Below, piece by piece: positions 1 through 3,782 of a stretch of 5,186 bases of DNA. The DNA is taken from the NCBI GenBank assembly GCA_030600505.1, contig JAUVLY010000064.1, positions 1 to 5,186 on the forward strand, given 5' to 3'. Each line of letters begins with the position of its first letter. Within the stretch, counting starts at the first letter, position 1. The stretch is from Candidatus Falkowiibacteriota bacterium (GTDB lineage Bacteria > Patescibacteriota > Patescibacteriia > Patescibacteriales > UBA12075). The notes beneath the pieces were generated by a model that was not told the origin of the DNA, did not search any database, and saw only the letters and a list, made by a program, of their open reading frames with translations. Made by a program: the position numbers and the translations under genes.

Positions 1-1
1 A

Positions 2-232
2 GATGTTTATGGCCAGAATATGATAATTAACGCGATTATTGATGAAAATATTAAGGCTAATGGCAAGGTTAACGGTAATGGTAATGGCGCGAGCCAAGCC
101 CAGGCCGCGGCCCCACTACCGCCTAAGCCAGCCACATCGACAAACAGACCAGAAACAAAACAGGATGGTGGTGCGGATAATAACGCGATCAACAATCTTC
201 TTAAAACCTTTGGTGGGAAAGTGGTGAAATAG
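2..232 (+). CDS. dnaX: C-terminal fragment, probable DNA polymerase III subunit gamma/tau (DnaX), 5' end outside window
   Basis: An open frame enters from the left edge and gives 76 residues before a TAG stop at 230-232. It begins DVYGQNMIINAIIDEN, which resembles the last beta-strand region of the DnaX C-terminal domain (a hydrophobic segment after an FG or YG pair). A low-complexity linker rich in Gly, Asn, Ala, Pro and Gln follows. The protein ends in NNLLKTFGGKVVK, which resembles the short C-terminal peptide common at the end of bacterial DnaX proteins (hydrophobic-xx-FGGKVV). DnaX is the ATPase subunit of the clamp loader that places the beta sliding clamp on DNA and organises the replicase. 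All catalytic regions lie upstream of the window, so the call rests only on tail similarity recalled from the family. It could be another protein with a disordered linker and a short terminal motif. A strong hairpin terminator follows 18 bases after the stop. Confidence 0.45.
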   Translation, partial: DVYGQNMIINAIIDENIKANGKVNGNGNGASQAQAAAPLPPKPATSTNRPETKQDGGADNNAINNLLKTFGGKVVK

Positions 233-250
233 TATAAAAAATTATATAAA

Positions 251-278
251 AAAACCCGACTCGAATGAGTCGGGTTTT
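251..278. terminator. Bidirectional rho-independent terminator after the dnaX-like gene
   Basis: A perfect 12-bp stem (AAAACCCGACTC, 251-262, pairing with 267-278) closes a GAAT loop. The T-rich run TTTTATTTT follows on the plus strand and a run of seven A's precedes it, which reads as a T-run on the minus strand. It can end the plus-strand gene that stops at 232. It could also end minus-strand transcription coming through the tRNA-like fragment at 280-304. Confidence 0.85.
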
Positions 279-279
279 A

Positions 280-304
280 TTTTGCTCGGGGACATGGACT
301 CGAA
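280..304 (-). repeat. 25-bp copy of the tRNA-Gln 3' end (T-loop to discriminator)
   Basis: Positions 280-304 are identical to 439-463, which cover the T-loop, the 3' strand of the T-stem, the 3' acceptor strand and the discriminator base of the tRNA-Gln gene, plus a few T's beyond. The repeats are direct and 159 bp apart. In this copy the T-stem 5' strand is gone (CATGG is replaced by GGGTC), and I see no acceptor 5' strand, D-arm or anticodon arm upstream of it on the minus strand. It is therefore not a functional tRNA. It may be the residue of a decayed tandem tRNA, because a terminator follows on the minus strand as it does after the intact gene. It may also be an attachment-site-like duplication, because tRNA 3' ends are common integrase targets. 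Confidence 0.8.
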
Positions 305-342
305 GACCCGCCCTTTTATTCTTTTGTTAAGTTTAAATATAT

Positions 343-405
343 AAATCTCTAAATACCTAAAGCATTTATCAACGAGGCCTTTGGTTTGAGTAAAAGCCCT
401 CAAAC
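343..405. repeat. Possible degraded copy of the hairpin-bearing spacer sequence at 3666-3752
   Basis: AAATCTCTAAATAC (343-356) matches AAATCTACAAATAC (3666-3679) at 12 of 14 positions. In both places a GGCCTTTGG or GGCCTCTGG block follows (376-384 here), and then a GCCC..CTCAAACAAA block (396-408 here, 3737-3752 there). Here the stem is reduced to GTTTGAG (384-390) pairing with CTCAAAC (399-405). Order and rough content agree, but the middle differs and the match is by eye, so common origin is only a suggestion. Confidence 0.25.
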
Positions 406-442
406 AAAAAAAGCATACGCACAAAGTGCGAATGCTTTTTTT
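406..442. terminator. Terminator of the tRNA-Gln gene (works on the minus strand, symmetric)
   Basis: Runs AAAAAAAGCAT (406-416) and ATGCTTTTTTT (432-442) pair, and inside an A/A mismatch CGCAC (418-422) pairs with GTGCG (426-430) around an AAA loop. On the minus strand this hairpin starts one base past the tRNA discriminator and ends in a run of seven T's. The termination signal therefore directly abuts the mature tRNA 3' end. The structure is symmetric and could also act on the plus strand. Confidence 0.8.
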
Positions 443-443
443 G

Positions 444-514
444 CTCGGGGACATGGACTCGAACCATGGTTGCCAGGACCAGAACCTGGAGTCCTACCAC
501 TAGACGATCCCCGA
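444..514 (-). tRNA. tRNA-Gln (anticodon CTG)
   Basis: The minus strand folds into a complete 71-nt cloverleaf including the discriminator. The acceptor TCGGGGA pairs with TCCCCGA, giving the U1-A72 pair typical of tRNA-Gln, with discriminator G73. The D-arm is GTCT/GGAC around AGTGGTA. The anticodon stem CCAGG/CCTGG encloses the loop TTCTGGT, so the anticodon is CTG and reads CAG (glutamine). The variable loop is CAAC, and the T-arm CATGG/CCATG encloses TTCGAGT. The CCA end is not encoded (G73 is followed by CAA), so a CCA-adding enzyme is needed. Position 37 is G instead of the A found in the E. coli tRNA-Gln. It has its own promoter and terminator and lies opposite to the flanking protein genes. 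Confidence 0.95.
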
Positions 515-530
515 ATACTATCTCTAAAAT

Positions 531-559
531 ATAGTATCTGATTTCAATTATTTAGTCAA
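531..559 (-). promoter_or_regulatory. Sigma-70-type promoter of tRNA-Gln
   Basis: On the minus strand TTGACT (plus 554-559) is separated by exactly 17 bp from TACTAT (plus 531-536). Both boxes match the -35 and -10 consensus at five of six positions. The -10 box ends 16 bp before the tRNA 5' end at 514, which predicts a leader of about ten bases for RNase P to remove. Confidence 0.85.
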
Positions 560-583
560 TTTATTATTTTTTTATTATAAAAG

Positions 584-613
584 AATCGTGCGATTAATCG
601 CACGATTTTTTTT
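584..613 (+). terminator. Rho-independent terminator hairpin
   Basis: AATCGTGCGA (584-593) pairs with TCGCACGATT (598-607) around a TTAA loop, and the eight T's at 606-613 follow on the plus strand. The left flank is A-rich, so some minus-strand activity is possible. No plus-strand gene is seen between 232 and here. It therefore either catches read-through or insulates the tRNA promoter region from the promoter-like site just downstream. Confidence 0.7.
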
Positions 614-616
614 ATG

Positions 617-645
617 TTGACTTTTTTTGAATAATTTGCAATAAT
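617..645 (+). promoter_or_regulatory. Promoter-like site upstream of the hairpin-rich spacer
   Basis: TTGACT (617-622) is followed after 17 bp by AATAAT (640-645), each five of six to consensus. A perfect TATAAT overlaps at 645-650 but at a 22-bp spacing. The site lies four bases after the T-run of the preceding terminator. Transcription would begin near 652 and run toward the gene at 971. In AT-rich DNA such matches arise easily, so the call is moderate. Confidence 0.45.
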
Positions 646-745
646 ATAATTATTCAAGCAGCTTGAGCGACTGCTTGGATAACAAACAATTTCTTTATCT
701 GTTTTTTCATTCGCATAGCTTGCATGGTGCAAGCGCCTTCTTTCG

Positions 746-781
746 ACCCTCCAGCAGGGCGTCGGTTCGCCCTGCTAGGGT
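746..781. repeat. GC-rich palindromic hairpin, REP-like
   Basis: The arms ACCCT-CC-AGCAGGGCG (746-761) and CGCCCTGCT-AGGGT (768-781) pair over 14 bp with a two-base bulge and a TCGGTT loop. It stands out from the AT-rich surroundings. No T-run follows, so it is not a terminator. It looks like an interspersed palindromic element or an RNA hairpin. Its copy number in the genome cannot be seen from this window. Confidence 0.55.
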
Positions 782-838
782 ATTTCAACAATTTAACGTA
801 CATCGTTCTTTTCGAAAAATCTAAATTAAAAAAATACC

Positions 839-873
839 GGGGCATTTGTTTATACATCTGCCTCTCTTTTTTT
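839..873 (+). terminator. Weak terminator-like hairpin
   Basis: GGGGCA (839-844) pairs with TGCCTC (859-864, one G-T pair) around a 14-base loop, followed by TC and seven T's (867-873). The stem is short and the loop long, so termination may be partial. Its position would end a transcript from the promoter-like site at 617-645 before the coding gene at 971. Confidence 0.35.
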
Positions 874-883
874 GCCCAAAAAA

Positions 884-913
884 TTATCTTAAAATCAAAA
901 AATATGATACAAT
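884..913 (+). promoter_or_regulatory. Extended -10 promoter for the ligase/GNAT gene
   Basis: TGATACAAT (905-913) is an extended -10 element (TG-N-TACAAT) with only a weak -35 (TTATCT, 884-889, 18-bp spacing). Predicted transcription starts near 920, leaving a leader of about 50 nt that contains the 20-bp palindrome at 927-946. The same TGAT-type extended -10 occurs before the acs gene at 3646-3654, which supports both calls. Confidence 0.45.
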
Positions 914-969
914 TAATTCGTAAATTCCTGCCTGCCGGCAGGCAGGTGTAACTAATTAGTAATTCGTAA
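914..969. repeat. 20-bp perfect palindrome flanked by 10-bp direct repeats
   Basis: CCTGCCTGCCGGCAGGCAGG (927-946) is a perfect palindrome. TAATTCGTAA occurs at 914-923 and again at 960-969, so 36 bp including the palindrome sits between two identical 10-mers, like an insertion with a target-site duplication. The element would lie within the 5' leader of the gene at 971. The right-hand repeat ends one base before that ATG, where a ribosome-binding site would normally be. I associate this palindrome with spacers of CPR genomes, but that is recollection and not a search result. Confidence 0.6.
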
Positions 970-970
970 C

Positions 971-3643
971 ATGTTAGACAAACTATTCAAACCTAGTACT
1001 ATCGCCGTAATTGGCGCTAGTGATAAAAAGGGGAGTGTTGGTTATTCATTAATGGATAATTTGATCAACTCCGAATATGACGGTATTATTTATCCGGTCA
1101 ATATTAAACGCGGCAGCGTGCATAGTATAAAAGCCTATAACAGCGTTAAAGAAATACCGGACCAAATTGATCTGGCGATCATTGCTACCCCGGCCAAAAG
1201 TGTACCCCAGATAACGCTTGAATGCGGTAAGGCAGGCGTGAGCGGCGTGGTAATAATTTCCGCCGGATTTAAAGAAGTGGGCAAGGCCGGTGAAAAAATG
1301 ATGCAGGAAATATTGCAAATCGCGCGTAAATACAATATGCGGATAATCGGGCCCAATTGTTTGGGCTTTATGCGCCCCGGTTCGCATTTAAACGCTACGT
1401 TTGCCTCTACCATGGCTTTACCCGGTAAATTGGCCTTTATTTCCCAGTCCGGGGCGCTTGGCACTGCCATTCTTGACTGGTCAATTAAAAATAATGTCGG
1501 GTTTCGTTATTTTGTCTCTGTCGGCTCTATGGTAGATGTCAGCTTCGCGGACCTAATAGATTATTTTGGTGAAGACCCGGAGGTAAGCAGTATTTTAATA
1601 TACATGGAATCTCTTTCCGACGCAAAGCGCTTTATGAGTGCGGCCCGGGCGTTTAGCAGGCAAAAACCGATCATTATCCTCAAGTCCGGGCGTACCGAAG
1701 CCGGATCAATTGCTGCCAAATCACACACCGGGTCAATTACCGGTAATGACGCCATATTTAACGCGGCCTTTGAGCGCGCCGGCATAATCCGGGCCGACAC
1801 AGTGGTGGGCTTATTCCATGCCGCCAAATCACTTGCCATGCAGCCCCGGCCAAAAGGCGCGCGAATGGCGGTAATAACCAATGCCGGCGGACCGGGAATT
1901 ATCGCGACTGATGCTTTGGTTTATTCCGGAGGAAAAATTGCTAAATTAGAAAAAAATACTATCAACCAATTAAATAAATTCTTACCCTCAGCCTGGAGTA
2001 AAAATAACCCAGTTGATATATTGGGGGATGCCACGGCTGAACATTATAAAAAAAGCTTGAAAATAGTACTGCGCGACAAAAATGTTGACTGCGTTCTGAT
2101 AATATTAACGCCCCAATCCATGACTGACCCGACCGCGGTAGCTAAGTGCTTAACTGAGTTGGCTAAAGGAAATAGTAAAACAATTTTGGCCGCCTGGATG
2201 GGCGGCTACGCGGTAGCTGAGGGCAGAAAAATATTGGAAAAAGGCAATATTCCGGTGTACCGCCAGCCGGAAGACGCGATAAATTGTTTTATAAATATAG
2301 TCAGCTATTCAAAAAATTTGGAAAACCTGTATGAAACACCGGCCAGCATACCGCATGCCTTTAACCCCAAAACTGATGCTAATAAAAAATTAATACAAAA
2401 AGTAGTGGCTGATAAGCGCGATTGTTTGACCGAAGCTGAAGCAAAAGAATTTATTGCCAATTATGAAATACCAATCGCTAAAAGCGCGATTGCCAAATCA
2501 GAAAAACAAGCCGCTTCCCTGGCCGCTAAGATCGGTTTCCCGGTGGTTATGAAAATCCTTTCGCCGGATATTCTCCACAAAACCGATGTTAATGGGGTTA
2601 AGTTGAATATTAATTCAAAAAAAGAAGCCCTAAAAGCATTTCAACAAATAATCGCCAGCGCAAAGCAAAAAGAACCAAAAGCACAAATTGACGGAATATT
2701 CATAGAAGCAATGATAGAAAAGCGATATGAGATATTGATAGGCTGTAAAAAAGACCCGATCTTTGGCCCGGCGATTGTTTTTGGCATGGGCGGGGTAGCG
2801 GTTGAAGTGTTTAAAGATACGCAAATTGGTTTACCGCCATTAAATATGGCCTTGTCCTTAAAAATGATAAAAGATACGCGTATTTATAAACTCCTTAAAG
2901 GTTATCGGGGGATGCCCGGCGTTGATATTCAGGCCATCCAATTTCTTTTGTATAAATTTTCGTATTTGGTGAGCGATTTTCCCGAGATCAAAGAGATTGA
3001 TATTAATCCATTCGCGGTTGACGAGCAGGGCGGAATAGTTCTTGATGCTAAAGTGATTTTGGATAAATCTATAATTGGGAAAATTGTAAAACCATATTCA
3101 CATCTGGTAATATCACCCTACCCCAAGGAATACATTTCCGAATTTACAATGAAAAATAAAAAGAAAGTTATTATTCGGCCAATTCGTCCGGAGGATGAGC
3201 CAATGGAAGCCGAGTTATTTAAAACATTTTCCAAAGAAACCGAACGCCATCGTTTTTTCGGTCCGATCAAAAAAATAAGCCATGAGCTTTTACAGCGATA
3301 CACGCAAATAGATTATTCCCGGGAAATCGCGCTAATAGCGGAGCTTAAAGTCGGTAAAAATAATAAAATGATTGGCGTAGTTCGTTTAATTGGTGATCCG
3401 TTTGGTGAAAAGGCAGAATTTGCCATTGTAGTGGGCGACCCCTGGCACAGTTTGGGTTTGGGAAATAGATTTACTGACTTAATCCTCGATATTGCCCGGG
3501 AGCGCGGTTATAAAAAAGTTTTTGCCAAATATTACTGCGACAATAAAATAATGGAAGGTATTTTCAAAGGACACGATTTTAAAATAAGTGATCTTGATAA
3601 AAAAACTAAATACGCTGAATTAAACTTAAAAAATTATAAATAA
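971..3643 (+). CDS. Acetate-CoA ligase (ADP-forming), alpha-beta fusion, with C-terminal GNAT acetyltransferase domain
   Basis: This 890-residue cytosolic protein should interconvert acetyl-CoA + ADP + Pi with acetate + ATP + CoA, an ATP-yielding step of fermentation. Domains in order: Rossmann CoA-binding (about 1-130; IAVIGAS 11-17, IIGPNCLG 125-132), flavodoxin-like ligase domains (about 150-455; FISQSGALG 157-165, ITNAGGPG 302-309), ATP-grasp (about 475-700; HKTD 536-539, FGMGGVAVEVFKD 604-616, EIDINPF 675-681), and GNAT (about 730-885; IRPIRPEDEP 735-744, E816, acetyl-CoA loop HSLGLG 826-831). SHTGS (251-255) keeps the histidine, H252, that carries the phosphate in ADP-forming ligases; H536 matches the second histidine described for the ATP-grasp part. 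The order and length are those of Pat/PatZ protein acetyltransferases (E. coli PatZ 886 residues), which as I recall lack the ligase histidine. An in-frame TAA at 953-955 fixes ATG 971 as the first possible Met start. No Shine-Dalgarno is visible. Acs lies 139 bp downstream. Ligase function is well supported; GNAT activity is inferred. Confidence 0.93.
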   Translation: MLDKLFKPSTIAVIGASDKKGSVGYSLMDNLINSEYDGIIYPVNIKRGSVHSIKAYNSVKEIPDQIDLAIIATPAKSVPQITLECGKAGVSGVVIISAGFKEVGKAGEKMMQEILQIARKYNMRIIGPNCLGFMRPGSHLNATFASTMALPGKLAFISQSGALGTAILDWSIKNNVGFRYFVSVGSMVDVSFADLIDYFGEDPEVSSILIYMESLSDAKRFMSAARAFSRQKPIIILKSGRTEAGSIAAKSHTGSITGNDAIFNAAFERAGIIRADTVVGLFHAAKSLAMQPRPKGARMAVITNAGGPGIIATDALVYSGGKIAKLEKNTINQLNKFLPSAWSKNNPVDILGDATAEHYKKSLKIVLRDKNVDCVLIILTPQSMTDPTAVAKCLTELAKGNSKTILAAWMGGYAVAEGRKILEKGNIPVYRQPEDAINCFINIVSYSKNLENLYETPASIPHAFNPKTDANKKLIQKVVADKRDCLTEAEAKEFIANYEIPIAKSAIAKSEKQAASLAAKIGFPVVMKILSPDILHKTDVNGVKLNINSKKEALKAFQQIIASAKQKEPKAQIDGIFIEAMIEKRYEILIGCKKDPIFGPAIVFGMGGVAVEVFKDTQIGLPPLNMALSLKMIKDTRIYKLLKGYRGMPGVDIQAIQFLLYKFSYLVSDFPEIKEIDINPFAVDEQGGIVLDAKVILDKSIIGKIVKPYSHLVISPYPKEYISEFTMKNKKKVIIRPIRPEDEPMEAELFKTFSKETERHRFFGPIKKISHELLQRYTQIDYSREIALIAELKVGKNNKMIGVVRLIGDPFGEKAEFAIVVGDPWHSLGLGNRFTDLILDIARERGYKKVFAKYYCDNKIMEGIFKGHDFKISDLDKKTKYAELNLKNYK

Positions 3644-3654
3644 TGTGATATAAT
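3626..3654 (+). promoter_or_regulatory. Extended -10 promoter for acs, overlapping the end of the ligase gene
   Basis: TGATATAAT (3646-3654) is a perfect extended -10 element, with a partial -35 (TTAAAA, 3626-3631) at 17 bp. The -35 lies in the last codons of the upstream gene. Transcription would start near 3661 and give acs a leader of about 120 nt that includes the hairpin at 3681-3747. Acs could thus be transcribed separately from the ligase gene as well as by read-through. Confidence 0.6.
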
Positions 3655-3680
3655 AATATTAATTCAAATCTACAAATACG

Positions 3681-3747
3681 TTGGAGCAAGGCCTCTGGCC
3701 TGCGACTTTCGAAGCGACAAAGTTCGCGGGCCAGAGGCCCAGCTCAA
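3681..3747 (+). repeat. Long GC-rich hairpin in the acs leader
   Basis: GGCCTCTGGCC (3690-3700) pairs perfectly with GGCCAGAGGCC (3729-3739). The stem continues inward as TGCGACTTT (3701-3709) with AAAGTTCGCG (3719-3728; one G-T pair, one bulged T) to a 9-base loop. Outward it continues through GAGC/GCTC and TT/AA with small internal mismatches. Five T's at 3753-3757 lie a few bases past the base, so weak termination of the ligase transcript is possible. It could also be a regulatory leader structure or an interspersed palindromic element. A shortened look-alike may lie at 343-405. Confidence 0.6.
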
Positions 3748-3782
3748 ACAAATTTTTATTATTTACTAAAAAAATAAAACCT

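Larger units (their letters stand above)
652..873 (+). ncRNA. Candidate structured small RNA, no family recognised
   Basis: Between a promoter-like site (617-645) and a terminator-like hairpin (839-873) there is no credible protein frame, but there are three local hairpins. They are ATTCAAGCAG/CTGCTTGGAT (652-661 with 671-680, including one G-T pair), GCTTGCA/TGCAAGC (718-734), and a strong 9-bp stem AGCAGGGCG/CGCCCTGCT (753-776) extended by ACCCT/AGGGT (746-781). A primary transcript would be about 220 nt. I do not see SRP, 6S, tmRNA, RNase P or riboswitch landmarks. It could equally be a long 5' leader of the gene at 971 if the terminator is leaky, or simply a spacer that collected palindromic repeats. 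Confidence 0.25.

Noticed and set aside
39..227. Out-of-frame plus-strand reading frame and a minus-strand frame over the first 230 bases
   Set aside because: The frame ending at 232 carries the low-complexity linker and FGGKVV tail and enters from outside the window; the alternatives give Arg/Pro-rich or hydrophobic low-complexity products.
242..454. Minus-strand 70-residue frame overlapping the tRNA 3' end and both terminators
   Set aside because: It runs through two hairpin terminators and the tRNA; the Phe- and Ser-rich translation resembles no protein and follows from the structured DNA.
654..951. Small frames on both strands of the 654-951 spacer (67 residues minus, 75 residues plus)
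   Set aside because: They are composed of translated palindromes (PAGRR, LPAGRQV), have no ribosome-binding site and no recognisable domain. The LPAGRQV tail is simply the 927-946 palindrome read in frame.
915..970. Leaderless start for the gene at 971
   Set aside because: The best -10 element ends at 913, predicting a leader of about 50 nt, and no -10 box lies 6-10 bases before the ATG.
1049..1881. Three long minus-strand frames (106-112 residues) inside the ligase gene
   Set aside because: They lie opposite strongly conserved coding sequence and have no domain of their own; they are antisense shadows.
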